A stretch of DNA of 64,000 nucleotides, taken from Paracoccaceae bacterium. Lineage in GTDB: Bacteria; Pseudomonadota; Alphaproteobacteria; Rhodobacterales; Rhodobacteraceae. The position numbers and the translations under genes were made by a program. The first letter of the stretch is position 1. The number at the start of each line of letters is the position of its first letter. The notes beneath the pieces are model-generated. The model did not search any database and had not been told where the DNA came from. It saw only the letters and a program-made list of their open reading frames with translations. Of the stretch, positions 9,291 to 18,068 are shown one piece after another. The DNA is taken from positions 1 to 64,000 of the forward strand of contig JAOHEK010000008.1 in NCBI GenBank assembly GCA_028097405.1, given 5' to 3'.

Positions 9291-9452
9291 AAAAACCGGT
9301 TTATCAATACAATTTTCAGTGAAATCAACGTGTTTTACCCAGTGTCTTTCGCGCGACACGGCCCATGCGTAAGGATCGGAAAAGCCCTAAGCCATTGAAA
9401 AAGCGCGCATCACTCCCCATATATGGTGGGGGGCCTAATAAGGATAAACTAT

Positions 9453-10343
9453 ATGCAGGAAATTATTTCAATACTTGGCGGTGCAGGCATCGCAACGATT
9501 TTATTCGCCGCTTTCATTGTCATCACTGTCTTGAAAGGCGTCAAAATTGTCTCGCAGTCCGAAAAACACATCGTCGAACGGTTTGGTCGTCTGCGGACTG
9601 TTCTGGGGCCAGGCATCAACTTTATTGTCCCGTTTCTAGATCGAGTGGCGCATAAAATCTCGATCCTCGAACGCCAGCTTCCGAACGCCAGCCAAGACGC
9701 GATTACCGCTGACAACGTGCTGGTGCAGGTCGAAACCAGCGTGTTTTACCGGATCACCGAACCCGAAAAAACCGTTTACCGAATCCGCGATGTAGACGCC
9801 GCCATTGCCACCACTGTGGCCGGTATCGTCCGTGCCGAGATCGGTAAAATGGAATTGGACGAGGTACAATCAAACCGTTCCACGCTGATCGCCACGGTCA
9901 AAGTCGCCGTCGAACAACAGGTCGACGACTGGGGCATCGAAGTGACCCGCGCTGAATTGCTGGACGTGAACCTCGATCAGGCAACCCGCGATGCGATGCT
10001 GCAACAGCTGAACGCTGAACGCGAACGCCGTGCAGCCGTGACCCGCGCCGAAGGCGAAAAACGTGCGGTCGAACTGTCGGCAGATGCCGAGCTTTACGCA
10101 GCCGAACAAATCGCTAAGGCCCGTCGCATCGGTGCCGACGCCGAAGCCTACGCCACTGGCGTTGTCGCACAAGCGATCAAGGACAACGGCCTTGAAGCTG
10201 CCCAGTACCAAGTCGCCTTGAAACAGGTCGAAGCGCTGAACGCTTTGGGTGGCGGTGAGGGATCAAATACCATCGTCTTGCCCGCCAACGCGCTGGAAGC
10301 CTTTGGCGATGCCTTTAAAATGCTGAAAGGGAAAATCGGATGA
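9453..10343 (+). CDS. SPFH/band-7 family membrane protein (QmcA/stomatin-like)
   Basis: The 296-residue protein has one N-terminal transmembrane helix (about residues 5-30), then a band-7 domain with E-K-H-I-V-E-R-F-G-R, P-G-I-N-F-I-V-P-F and E-T-S-V-F-Y-R-I-T-E-P, and a long charged coiled coil (about 170-250) rich in A-E-G-E-K-R-A. Such proteins form large ring assemblies in membrane microdomains. The start ATG 9453 follows AAGGA. It overlaps the next, NfeD-like gene by 4 bases (ATGA), the usual pairing of this family. Confidence 0.92.
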   Translation: MQEIISILGGAGIATILFAAFIVITVLKGVKIVSQSEKHIVERFGRLRTVLGPGINFIVPFLDRVAHKISILERQLPNASQDAITADNVLVQVETSVFYRITEPEKTVYRIRDVDAAIATTVAGIVRAEIGKMELDEVQSNRSTLIATVKVAVEQQVDDWGIEVTRAELLDVNLDQATRDAMLQQLNAERERRAAVTRAEGEKRAVELSADAELYAAEQIAKARRIGADAEAYATGVVAQAIKDNGLEAAQYQVALKQVEALNALGGGEGSNTIVLPANALEAFGDAFKMLKGKIG

Positions 10344-10621
10344 GCTATTTCTCAATTTGGTGGGCGTGGATCATCGGCGCTTTACTTCTGGCTATTCTTG
10401 AAGTCGTCGCACCCGCCCAGATCTTTCTAGGGTTTGCCATTGGAGCAGCAGGAGTGGGACTGTCATTGGCAGTCGGCATCCCCGGCTTGGCCGGGTCAGT
10501 GCCAACGATGCTCGTGCTTTTCGCGGTCCTATCGCTTATCGCTTGGCTCGTCCTGCGCCCCTTAATGGGGATTCGCAAAGGTCAGGTGAAACACATCCAA
10601 CACGACATCAACGAAAACTAA
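10340..10621 (+). CDS. NfeD-like small membrane protein
   Basis: This 93-residue protein overlaps the band-7 gene by ATGA and is its expected partner. It has hydrophobic segments at about residues 6-25, 27-48 and 53-73, with W-A-W-I-I-G-A-L-L-L-A-I-L-E near the N-terminus, as in NfeD/YbbJ-type proteins. Those partners normally carry a C-terminal soluble OB-fold domain and reach about 145 residues. Here the chain stops shortly after L-V-L-R-P-L-M-G-I-R, so the OB fold is missing. Whether that is a short family version or a loss, I cannot tell. Confidence 0.8.
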   Translation: MSYFSIWWAWIIGALLLAILEVVAPAQIFLGFAIGAAGVGLSLAVGIPGLAGSVPTMLVLFAVLSLIAWLVLRPLMGIRKGQVKHIQHDINEN

Positions 10622-10639
10622 AAAGCACGGCGTGAGGGC

Positions 10640-11812
10640 CTATTGCAGATCGCCAAAGGCCCTCTCGATCCGATCAATCGCCTCCAGCATTGTCGCGCGG
10701 GGCAAAGCCAGATTGAACCGCATATGCCCCGCGCCCCCAGTTCCGAACTGAGTGCCGGGATTAGGCGCAACCTTGGCATCAATATGACGCTTCAGCAGTT
10801 CGGCGTCACTCATACCCAAGGCACTGAAATCGACCCACGACAGATACGTCGATTGCATCTCCATCACCGAAACACCGGGGATCAAAGACATGCGCTCGGT
10901 AAAGATGCGGTTGTTTTCGGCCAAATAGGCACGCACCGCATCCGACCAATCCGCGCTTTCCTCAAACGCGGCACAAACGATCGCCATGCCAAAACGGTTG
11001 GGCGACGATTCGCGATCCGCAATCACCTTATCGACCTTGGCCCGCACCATCGCGTCAGGCGCCAGCAACAAACCAGTTTCAGCACCCGCCACGTTAAACC
11101 CCTTGGACGCCGCCGTCAGCACAACCAACCTGTCCAGACATTCCGGCGCAGCAACAGCTGTCGGGACAAACGAAACACCGGGAAACGTCAGATCCATATG
11201 AATTTCATCGGACAAAAGGATCAGATCGTTCCGCGCACAAAACGCCGCCAGTTCTTTGATTTCATCCACGCTCCAGATGCGGCCACCGGGGTTATGGGGA
11301 GAACAAAACGTCACAACCTTTTCTCGGCCAGTCAAAGCAGCCTGAAGCGCGTCAAGGTCCATGTAAAACTGACCATCACGCTGGACCAAATGGCTTTCCA
11401 CCACCTTACGCCCCATGTTCTCAATCTGCCGGTAAAACGCATGATACACCGGCGAAAACACGATAACAGCATCACCGGGCGCACTATAGGTCGCCAGTAC
11501 ATCGCCAAATCCGCTGACCACACCGTGGGTGTACCGCACACAGCCCGGATCAACATCCCAACCATGGCGCGTCTTGTACCAATTGGCGACAGCCCGATCT
11601 GCTCGGGCGTTATCCCCAAAATACCCCATGTACCCCAAATCAATCTCGGCCTGCAAAGCAGCAAGAATGGCGGGTGCCGCCGGAAAATCCATATCCGCCA
11701 CCCACATCGGGATCACGTCAGGATCATCCGTTCCATAAACGCGCGAGATGCTGTCGTATTTGCTGACGTGCTTGCCACGTAAGCTGAGAGGTTTATCGAA
11801 ATCATATGTCAT
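10640..11812 (-). CDS. PatB/MalY-type PLP-dependent C-S lyase
   Basis: The 390-residue fold-type I aminotransferase-like protein has the MalY/PatB N-terminus (V-I-P-M-W-V-A-D-M-D-F), the substrate region T-H-G-V-V-S-G, F-S-P-V-Y-H-A-F-Y, N-P-G-G-R, the cofactor Asp in L-L-S-D-E-I-H-M-D and the PLP Lys in T-A-A-S-K-G-F-N. The family cleaves cystathionine or cysteine C-S bonds, giving pyruvate, ammonia and a thiol. It is convergent with the NfeD-like gene and divergent from the deformylase operon with 67 bases between starts. A plain aminotransferase role is less likely. Confidence 0.9.
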   Translation of the reverse strand: MTYDFDKPLSLRGKHVSKYDSISRVYGTDDPDVIPMWVADMDFPAAPAILAALQAEIDLGYMGYFGDNARADRAVANWYKTRHGWDVDPGCVRYTHGVVSGFGDVLATYSAPGDAVIVFSPVYHAFYRQIENMGRKVVESHLVQRDGQFYMDLDALQAALTGREKVVTFCSPHNPGGRIWSVDEIKELAAFCARNDLILLSDEIHMDLTFPGVSFVPTAVAAPECLDRLVVLTAASKGFNVAGAETGLLLAPDAMVRAKVDKVIADRESSPNRFGMAIVCAAFEESADWSDAVRAYLAENNRIFTERMSLIPGVSVMEMQSTYLSWVDFSALGMSDAELLKRHIDAKVAPNPGTQFGTGGAGHMRFNLALPRATMLEAIDRIERAFGDLQ

Positions 11813-11879
11813 TTGCGGACACTACCAGCGGCAAAATTGGCTGCAAGGCCCGCTTGCCCAGACGCCCGCCATCGCTTAA

Positions 11880-12410
11880 ATGACCCAAATGACGATCCGT
11901 GATATCATCATCCACCCCGACCCGCGTCTGAAGGCAAAGACCGACGAAGTGTCGGATTTCGACGCGAGCCTGAAAACTCTGGCCGACGATATGCTGGAAA
12001 CCATGTACGTGGCACCCGGTATCGGCCTTGCTGCCCCTCAGGTCGGCATCATGAAACAGATGTTGGTGATGGATTGCATCAAGGAAGACGGCGAAGCGCC
12101 CCGTCCCATGGTTCTGATCAACCCATCCGTTACTTGGACTTCTGAGGAATGCAGCACCTACGAAGAAGGCTGCCTGTCGATCCCGGATCAATATGCCGAT
12201 GTCGAGCGTCCCGCCGAAGTGGACGTCACTTGGCAAGACCTGAACGGCGAAACACAATCAGAACGATTCGATGGCCTTTGGGCCACTTGCGTCCAACACG
12301 AGATTGACCACCTGAACGGCAAACTGTTCATCGACTATCTGAAGCCGCTCAAGCGGCAGATGATCACCCGCAAGATGAAAAAGCTGAAACGCGAGCTGGC
12401 ACGGGCCTGA
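11880..12410 (+). CDS. def: Peptide deformylase (canonical copy)
   Basis: Peptide deformylase removes the formyl group from nascent N-terminal methionine. This 176-residue copy has all three family motifs: G-I-G-L-A-A-P-Q-V-G (motif 1), E-E-G-C-L-S-I-P with the metal-binding Cys (motif 2) and Q-H-E-I-D-H-L-N-G with two His ligands and the catalytic Glu (motif 3). It is the copy most likely to provide housekeeping activity. It is first in a four-gene operon, def-def-def'-fmt. ATG 11880 lacks a clear ribosome site; ATG 11889 is an alternative. Confidence 0.95.
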   Translation: MTQMTIRDIIIHPDPRLKAKTDEVSDFDASLKTLADDMLETMYVAPGIGLAAPQVGIMKQMLVMDCIKEDGEAPRPMVLINPSVTWTSEECSTYEEGCLSIPDQYADVERPAEVDVTWQDLNGETQSERFDGLWATCVQHEIDHLNGKLFIDYLKPLKRQMITRKMKKLKRELARA

Positions 12411-12416
12411 TCCGGC

Positions 12417-12881
12417 ATGGCGCGGCTCATCATCCGTCAATACCCCGACCCGATCCTGCGCAAACTGTGCGAACCAGTGGATCACACTGACCCGTCCATT
12501 CAAAAGCTGGCACGCGACATGCTCGATACCATGTACCACGCCCAAGGACGCGGGCTGGCAGCCCCACAAGTCGGCATTCCGATCCAGCTGTTCGTCATGG
12601 ACCCAAACTGGAAGAACGGCACGCAAACCCCCTACATCTGCGCCAACCCCGACATTTCGGCTTTGGACGACACCACACGGAAATGCGAAGAAGTCTGCCT
12701 TTCTATCCCCGACCGTCCCGTCATGGTCACGCGACCCGCACGCGTCATGCTGCGCTGGCGTGACGCCGAAGATCAGACCTTCGGCCACGAACTGACAGGA
12801 GACGCCGCAATCATCGCCCAACACGAAGCAGATCACCTAAAAGGCCGCCTTTGCATCGACTACGAAAACAGCGCACCGTGA
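12417..12881 (+). CDS. def: Peptide deformylase, second paralogue
   Basis: This 154-residue paralogue starts 6 bases after the first def. It keeps motif 1 (G-R-G-L-A-A-P-Q-V-G) and the HExxH of motif 3 (Q-H-E-A-D-H-L-K-G-R). Motif 2 reads E-E-V-C-L-S-I-P, retaining the metal Cys but replacing the usual Gly before it with Val. All metal ligands and the catalytic Glu are present, so it may be active, possibly with altered preference. Its stop overlaps the GTG start of the third paralogue (GTGA). Confidence 0.92.
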   Translation: MARLIIRQYPDPILRKLCEPVDHTDPSIQKLARDMLDTMYHAQGRGLAAPQVGIPIQLFVMDPNWKNGTQTPYICANPDISALDDTTRKCEEVCLSIPDRPVMVTRPARVMLRWRDAEDQTFGHELTGDAAIIAQHEADHLKGRLCIDYENSAP

Positions 12882-13369
12882 CCCACTCCATTGTGCCTTG
12901 GCCCGACAAACGCCTTCGAACCCCCGCCAACCCCGTAGACAAGATCACCGACGACATCCGCACATTTTGGGACAAAATGATCCGCATCATGGACGCCATG
13001 CCGGGCTATGGCCTTGCCGCAACGCAACTTGGCCAGATGCAACGCCTTGCCGTGGTCGATTGCTCGAAAGAACGCGGTCAGGCCATCCGCCTTGCCAACC
13101 CTAAGATCATAGCAAGTTCCACCGACATGTTTGACTGGGACGAAGCCTCGCCCAATCTGCCCGGACACTCCGCCAGAATTTCGCGCCCCGCAGAGGTGAC
13201 CGTCTCCTTTATGAACGCCGATGGAGAACCACAGGAACAAGATTTCACAAACCTCTGGGCAACCAGCGTTCAACACCAAATCGACCATTTAAATGGAAAG
13301 ATGTACTTTGAACGCCTCAGCCGCACCAAACGCGATATGTTCCTGAAGAAACTACGAAAGATATCATGA
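12878..13369 (+). CDS. Degenerate peptide deformylase-like protein
   Basis: This 163-residue third paralogue starts at GTG 12878, overlapping the preceding stop, and overlaps fmt by ATGA. It has the deformylase fold signature with motif 1 as Y-G-L-A-A-T-Q-L-G. Motif 2 is E-A-S-P-N-L-P instead of E-G-C-L-S-x-P, so the metal-binding Cys is Ser. Motif 3 is Q-H-Q-I-D-H-L-N-G, so the catalytic Glu is Gln. Both His ligands remain. Classical deformylase activity is not expected. The frame is intact and translationally coupled, so it is probably a maintained protein with a non-catalytic or altered role rather than a pseudogene. Confidence 0.9.
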   Translation: MTHSIVPWPDKRLRTPANPVDKITDDIRTFWDKMIRIMDAMPGYGLAATQLGQMQRLAVVDCSKERGQAIRLANPKIIASSTDMFDWDEASPNLPGHSARISRPAEVTVSFMNADGEPQEQDFTNLWATSVQHQIDHLNGKMYFERLSRTKRDMFLKKLRKIS

Positions 13370-14265
13370 AGCTGATTTTTATGGGCACCCCCGACTTCTC
13401 GGTCCCGCCGCTGGACGCGCTGGTTGACGCAGGCCTTGAGGTTACAGCCGTTTATACCCAACCCCCCCGCCCCGCAGGACGCGGTAAAAAAGACCGCCCC
13501 ACAGCCGTCCACGCTCGCGCCAGTGCCCTTGGCCTATCGGTCCACACACCAACAAACCTAAAATCCGACGAGGCACGCGCTACCTTTCAAAGCCATCAGG
13601 CCGACATCGCCGTGGTCGTCGCTTACGGCCTCATCCTGCCACAGACCATCCTCGATGGGCCAACCCAAGGCTGTCTAAACATTCACGCGTCGCTTCTGCC
13701 CCGTTGGCGCGGTGCAGCGCCCATTCATCGCGCGATCATGGCAGGAGACAGCGAAACCGGCGTCGCGATCATGCAGATGGAGGCCGGTCTGGACACGGGG
13801 CCCGTCCTTATGACGCAAACGCTAGCAATCGAGAGCATCGACACCACCGGCACCCTTCACGACAAGCTCAGCACCCTTGGGGCAGACCTCATCACAAAAA
13901 CCCTCACCGATCTGCCAAACCTCACGCCATCGCCCCAACCAGAAGACGGCATCACTTACGCCCATAAGATCGACAAAACCGAAGCGCGCATCGATTGGTC
14001 AAAACCCGCCACCGAAATCAGCCGCCAAATTCGCGGCCTCTCGCCCTTCCCCGGCGCGTGGTGCGATATCGACGGTGAACGGGTCAAATTCCTAAACGCG
14101 GTCACTACCCTAGGCACTGCAGCTCCCGGCACCCACCTCGGCGGCTTCAAAATCGCATGCGGAGAAAATGCCGTCGAAATCACCAAGGCACAACGCCCGG
14201 GCAAACGCCCCATGACGGCCGAAGATTTCTTACGAGGTGCCAAACTGCCCGCGAAACTGCACTAA
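13366..14265 (+). CDS. fmt: Methionyl-tRNA formyltransferase
   Basis: Fmt transfers a formyl group from 10-formyltetrahydrofolate to initiator Met-tRNA, the reaction that deformylase later reverses. The 299-residue protein starts [14 protein letters not shown], has the catalytic-domain elements [26 protein letters not shown] and D-T-G-P-V, and a C-terminal OB-like domain from about residue 205. It is the last gene of the deformylase operon and overlaps the preceding gene by 4 bases. Its stop runs into the dispersed repeat element at 14265. Confidence 0.96.
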   Translation: MKLIFMGTPDFSVPPLDALVDAGLEVTAVYTQPPRPAGRGKKDRPTAVHARASALGLSVHTPTNLKSDEARATFQSHQADIAVVVAYGLILPQTILDGPTQGCLNIHASLLPRWRGAAPIHRAIMAGDSETGVAIMQMEAGLDTGPVLMTQTLAIESIDTTGTLHDKLSTLGADLITKTLTDLPNLTPSPQPEDGITYAHKIDKTEARIDWSKPATEISRQIRGLSPFPGAWCDIDGERVKFLNAVTTLGTAAPGTHLGGFKIACGENAVEITKAQRPGKRPMTAEDFLRGAKLPAKLH

Positions 14266-14340
14266 ACTTCTTCTGTCCAAAATACTTCGAGGGGGTCTGG
14301 GGGAGCAGAGCTCCCCCAGACGATCGTCCCGCGAAGCGGG
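14265..14340. repeat. Dispersed element with paired hairpins, copy 1
   Basis: It begins AACTTCTTCTGTCC, followed by AAAATACTTC, and then a perfect 12-bp hairpin (arms 14295-14306 and 14310-14321, loop AGA) and a second one around CCCGC-GAA-GCGGG (14328-14340). It fills the gap between the convergent fmt and dddP genes, where it can act as a two-way terminator although it has no T-tract. Related copies lie at 35404, 44991 and 53278. Confidence 0.85.
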
Positions 14341-14346
14341 GCGACA

Positions 14347-15687
14347 TTAGGCCCCCATCAATGCCGGATCGAAAGGATAGGTCGTCAGGTTCTCATACCC
14401 GTCCTCGGTCACTAAAACCTGATCCTCAAGCTTGATCGAGAATTCCCCATCAACTTCACCCGCCAGAACCTCGACGCATAACACCATGCCGGGTTCCAGT
14501 TCATAATCAAACGCCCCCGGCACCATCCTGTCTGGATAAGCAACCAAGGGCCATTCATCGCAAAGCCCAACCCCATGCATCAGGCATCCGTACTTCTGAG
14601 TTTGAAACTTCTCGTCCAAACGATGGCAGTTCCGGCTTAGATCCTCGATCCGTGCACCGGGCCGGATCATCTCCATATTGGTCATGATATGCTCATGAGA
14701 GTGCTTCATCGCCTCAATCATGTCTGGGCGTGGTGCCGCGTCTCCGATCCACCAAGTCCGGCTGATATCGACGCATATCCCATAAGACCCCACCAGATCG
14801 GTATCAAAGGCCAGAATCTCGTTGTTCTGCGCAATCCGTGGCCCGCATTCCTGAAACCATGGGTTGGTTCGCGGCCCCGTCGTCAAAAGACGCGTCTCGA
14901 TCCATTCCCCCCCACGCCGGATATTCTCAGCATGCATAACCGACCAAACATCATCCTCGCTGACACCACCTGCAGGGATCGCGTTGCGAGCAAAGTCCTC
15001 CATCGCACGGATTGAGACCTCGCAAGCATGACTGGCGCAACGCATAGCCTTAATTTCGTCCACACCTTTCACCGACCGCGCTTTTTCGGTCAGCTCTTCG
15101 CCCTCCATCACCTCAAAGCCAACCGCGCTCAACGCTCGAAACGCGTGCATCATCGCCTTGTCGACACCAAGACGCATGTTCCCGCCTCCGTGTTCGTGGA
15201 TCAAATCGCGCACATCTGCGCCAAAGACCTCAGCCGCCTCGAACGCCTTGTCGCCTCGATCGAAATAAAAGAAATCTGCCCCCGACCGTGCCTCGCGCAC
15301 CAAGGGATTGAACGACGACAAAAACGGGCTGTTTTTGTAATCCCACATCACCATATAGCCATCCGCACAGATCAAAAGCGCGCGAAAGGGATTATGGGTG
15401 TTCCAAAGCTGCATGTTCGTTGAATCGGTCGCGTAGCGGATGTTCAGAGGATCAAACAGCAACACCCCGCCGTAACTCCGCGCCACCACATGTTCCACCA
15501 GTCGTTGCCAACGATACCGCCGCATCTCTTGCAAGTCAGGAAGCTCAAGACCCGCTGCCTCCCACTCGCGAAAGGCAAGTTGGGTCGGACCGATTTCGAT
15601 CCGATCAGCGTCGTTTGGTGTATTGTCCCCAAGACGATCCCCTTTGTAAGGATCAATCTTGCGGGCTTCGCGAAAGGAACTGTCCAT
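14347..15687 (-). CDS. dddP: Dimethylsulfoniopropionate lyase DddP
   Basis: DddP cleaves the algal osmolyte DMSP to dimethyl sulfide and acrylate. The protein belongs to the M24 peptidase fold but matches DddP rather than peptidases along its whole length: R-K-I-D-P near the N-terminus, N-D-x-D-R-I-E-I-G-P-T-Q-L-A-F, Y-A-T-D-S-T-N-M-Q-L-W-N, and the metal-site motifs F-D-T-D-L-V-G-S-Y-G-I-C-V-D, H-G-V-G-L-C-D-E-W-P, L-C-V-E and I-K-L-E-D. The DddP metal-binding Asp, His and Glu residues and the catalytic-type Asp in C-D-E-W are present. ATG 15687 gives 446 residues, close to known DddP lengths; GTG 15705 is possible. It stands alone, with no acrylate-pathway genes nearby. Confidence 0.93.
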   Translation of the reverse strand: MDSSFREARKIDPYKGDRLGDNTPNDADRIEIGPTQLAFREWEAAGLELPDLQEMRRYRWQRLVEHVVARSYGGVLLFDPLNIRYATDSTNMQLWNTHNPFRALLICADGYMVMWDYKNSPFLSSFNPLVREARSGADFFYFDRGDKAFEAAEVFGADVRDLIHEHGGGNMRLGVDKAMMHAFRALSAVGFEVMEGEELTEKARSVKGVDEIKAMRCASHACEVSIRAMEDFARNAIPAGGVSEDDVWSVMHAENIRRGGEWIETRLLTTGPRTNPWFQECGPRIAQNNEILAFDTDLVGSYGICVDISRTWWIGDAAPRPDMIEAMKHSHEHIMTNMEMIRPGARIEDLSRNCHRLDEKFQTQKYGCLMHGVGLCDEWPLVAYPDRMVPGAFDYELEPGMVLCVEVLAGEVDGEFSIKLEDQVLVTEDGYENLTTYPFDPALMGA

Positions 15688-15775
15688 GCTGACAGCTTCG
15701 GCCACTCGCGCGTCAAGAACCGCAAATTTGCGACAATTCCCGGCATGTGAAACGACATTGCGGTCACTTTGACCC

Positions 15776-16153
15776 TTACATTAAGGCACCAGTCGAATTC
15801 AGGCCCAAGAACATCCCCGTTAATGCAACAACATGCGCGGTGGTTCGAATGTTTTCACCGCCAAGGATATTCATGAGCAAAAGCAAAAGCCCAATTGGAG
15901 CCGATAGGACAATGACGATGAGGTTCATTGCATAAACGGTCAACCGTGCGGTGGTGTCACCGTGTTCTGCACGAAGAACCGGATCAAACTCGTCCTCAAT
16001 CGCCGAGCCATGCGACAACAGGATGGAATCGGATGAAAAAATGCGGCTTTTCTCACGATTTAGTCGAATTTCAGGTGGCTCTAGATCAGGAAGCAAATCC
16101 TTGCCCGCGATCCGAGAAATCCGCAGCCCTGCAATCTTGTGAATAGTGTCCAT
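15776..16153 (-). CDS. Small membrane protein, unknown function
   Basis: This 125-residue protein has a hydrophilic N-terminal half (about 1-65) that includes E-P-P-E-I-R-L-N-R-E-K, then two predicted transmembrane helices (about 72-97 and 103-123) joined by a short G-G-E-N loop. The arrangement resembles conserved Rhodobacterales hypotheticals. I do not recognise a function. The start ATG 16153 is preceded by a weak GAGA ribosome site. It lies upstream of dddP on the same strand with about 90 bases between, so co-transcription is possible but unproven. Confidence 0.65.
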   Translation of the reverse strand: MDTIHKIAGLRISRIAGKDLLPDLEPPEIRLNREKSRIFSSDSILLSHGSAIEDEFDPVLRAEHGDTTARLTVYAMNLIVIVLSAPIGLLLLLMNILGGENIRTTAHVVALTGMFLGLNSTGALM

Positions 16154-16355
16154 GTTCTCAACGCTTTCGGTTTATGACCGTTGGTGCAATCTTGTTCATG
16201 CCAAATCTGAAACAAAGCTAGGCCTTGAATGTGAAGAGATTGCGGCGAACTTGTGGAGAACCGATCACAATTTACGAAAACTAAAGACTTGGCCGCAGAC
16301 TACTGAACGCTCATGTTGGGGACAAAGACCAGACTATGGCGCAAAAGGGTTCAAC

Positions 16356-18017
16356 ATGAACGATGATAACTTGGGCGATTTCGCGCGACCAATCACGACC
16401 AGTTCGAAGAACGCCCAAGCTTCGTTCAATCGCGGGCTGGTCTGGTGCTATGCCTACTTCCACGAAGAAGCCATCGACTGCTTCAAGAAGGCCGTCGAAG
16501 CCGACCTCGCATGCGCCATGGCCTATTGGGGCATCGCCTATGCGGCTGGCCCCAATTATAACCTTCCTTGGAAACGCCACGACCGAACCATGCAAAAAGA
16601 CGCGATGGCGACGTGCTTTGATGCCGTCCAATCGGCACTTGGCAATCTCGACAATGCAACGCCTGCCGAACGCGCCTTGATTGAAGCACTCGCAACCCGC
16701 TTTCCACAACGCGAACCCGCAGACTTGAAAGTCATGAACAACTGGAACGTCGATTTCGTCACCGCCATGGAGACGATTCAAAAGGCCTACCCAAACGATC
16801 TGGATATCCGCACGGTTCTGGTCGAAGCCATCATGAACCTCACGCCATGGGCCATGTGGGACCAAACCACCGGCGAACCCGCCGAAGGTGCAGGAACCAA
16901 AGCAGCGCAAGCCCTTCTGGAAGAGGCGATGGATGCCGACCCTGCCGCAATGCGCCACCCCGGCATTTTGCATCTTTACGTTCACCTGATGGAAATGTCG
17001 CAAACCCCCGAACTGGCCTTGAAGGCCGGTGATGTTCTGCGCGATCTGGTGCCGGACGCGGGCCACCTGATCCACATGCCCACCCATATCGACATTCAAT
17101 GCGGGCATTATCAGAACGTCTATGCATGGAACCGCAAAGCCATAATCGCCGACCGGAAAGCCCGCGAAAAGCACGGCGATTTCAATATCTACACCGGCTA
17201 CCGCATCCACAATTACCACTTCGCCGCTTATGGCGCGATGTTCTTAGGCCAGTTCAAACCGGCATGGACAGCCGCGCGCGAACTTGTCGACAACCTGCCC
17301 GAAGACCTGCTTAGGATCACGTCACCGCCTTTCGCAGACTTCTACGAAAGCTACCTGTCGGTCTGGGTCCACGTGTTGATCCGTTTTGGCCGCTGGCAAC
17401 AGATCATCGACGAGCCCCTACCCCAAGACGCAAACCTATACGCCTACCTGACCGCCACGCTTCACTATGCCAAAGGCGTCGCCTATGCCGCGACCGGTGA
17501 CGTCACAAAAGCCGACGCCGCCCGCGCAGATTTCCAAACCGCCCGCGACGCCGTGCCCGACACACGCCGGATGCACAACGTTCGCTGCTCGGCCCAGCTT
17601 GAAGTCGCAACCGCAATGCTGGACGGCGAAATCGAATACCGCAAAGCCAACTACGACCTTGCCTTCGCCCACCTGCGCGAGGCCGTCGCCTTGGAAGACG
17701 CCCTGCCCTACGACGAACCATGGGGCTGGATGCAACCCACCCGCCACGCCTTGGGCGCACTGCTTCTGGAACAAGGCCACGTCGACGACGCAGAAGCCAC
17801 CTACCGCGAAGACCTCGGATTAGGAGGCACCCTGACCCGCGCCCAAGTCCACCCCGACAACGTCTGGTCCTTGCGCGGCCTAAACGACTGTCTCAAAGCA
17901 CAAGGGTTCAGCGACACACCGGAAGCCCGCCTAATCGCTCAACGCCTAGCTTTGGCCGAAGCCCGAGCCGACAAGCGGGTTGGGGCGTCGTGTTTTTGTG
18001 CGGCGGCTGCGGTGTAA
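16356..18017 (+). CDS. Tetratricopeptide repeat protein
   Basis: The 553-residue protein from ATG 16356 (AAAAGGG ribosome site, 6-base spacing) is built of TPR-like helical repeats. The first is clear at A-S-F-N-R-G-L-V-W-C-Y-A-Y-F-H-E-E-A (about residues 22-39). A central segment is His-rich (P-D-A-G-H-L-I-H-M-P-T-H-I-D) and recurs in this family. There is no signal peptide, so it is probably cytoplasmic. The function is unknown. The frame stays open to 16146, but that extension lacks a plausible ribosome site and does not look like TPR. The stop lies in the first of two 22-bp direct repeats. Confidence 0.88.
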   Translation: MNDDNLGDFARPITTSSKNAQASFNRGLVWCYAYFHEEAIDCFKKAVEADLACAMAYWGIAYAAGPNYNLPWKRHDRTMQKDAMATCFDAVQSALGNLDNATPAERALIEALATRFPQREPADLKVMNNWNVDFVTAMETIQKAYPNDLDIRTVLVEAIMNLTPWAMWDQTTGEPAEGAGTKAAQALLEEAMDADPAAMRHPGILHLYVHLMEMSQTPELALKAGDVLRDLVPDAGHLIHMPTHIDIQCGHYQNVYAWNRKAIIADRKAREKHGDFNIYTGYRIHNYHFAAYGAMFLGQFKPAWTAARELVDNLPEDLLRITSPPFADFYESYLSVWVHVLIRFGRWQQIIDEPLPQDANLYAYLTATLHYAKGVAYAATGDVTKADAARADFQTARDAVPDTRRMHNVRCSAQLEVATAMLDGEIEYRKANYDLAFAHLREAVALEDALPYDEPWGWMQPTRHALGALLLEQGHVDDAEATYREDLGLGGTLTRAQVHPDNVWSLRGLNDCLKAQGFSDTPEARLIAQRLALAEARADKRVGASCFCAAAAV

Positions 18018-18037
18018 TGTCTGTCATCGAAAATTCT
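18016..18037. repeat. 22-bp direct repeat, left copy
   Basis: AATGTCTGTCATCGAAAATT followed by CT matches 18311-18332 at 20 of 22 positions. The left copy overlaps the stop of the TPR gene; the right copy lies inside the VOC gene. Confidence 0.75.
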
Positions 18038-18068
18038 AGATCGAAACGTCAAGCAGGCCTGCTCAAAA

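Noticed and set aside
10643-11782. A 379-codon open frame on the plus strand
   Set aside because: It is antisense to the PatB-type lyase and has no recognisable motif.
12878-13369. Calling the third deformylase a pseudogene
   Set aside because: The frame is complete, coupled at both ends and keeps the fold signature; only the catalytic residues differ.
14347-15687. Annotation as an Xaa-Pro aminopeptidase or creatinase
   Set aside because: Only the fold is shared; the whole-length motif set matches DMSP lyase DddP.
16146-16355. An N-terminal extension of the TPR protein from 16146
   Set aside because: It has no ribosome site, overlaps the start of the divergent membrane protein gene, and a better start exists at 16356.
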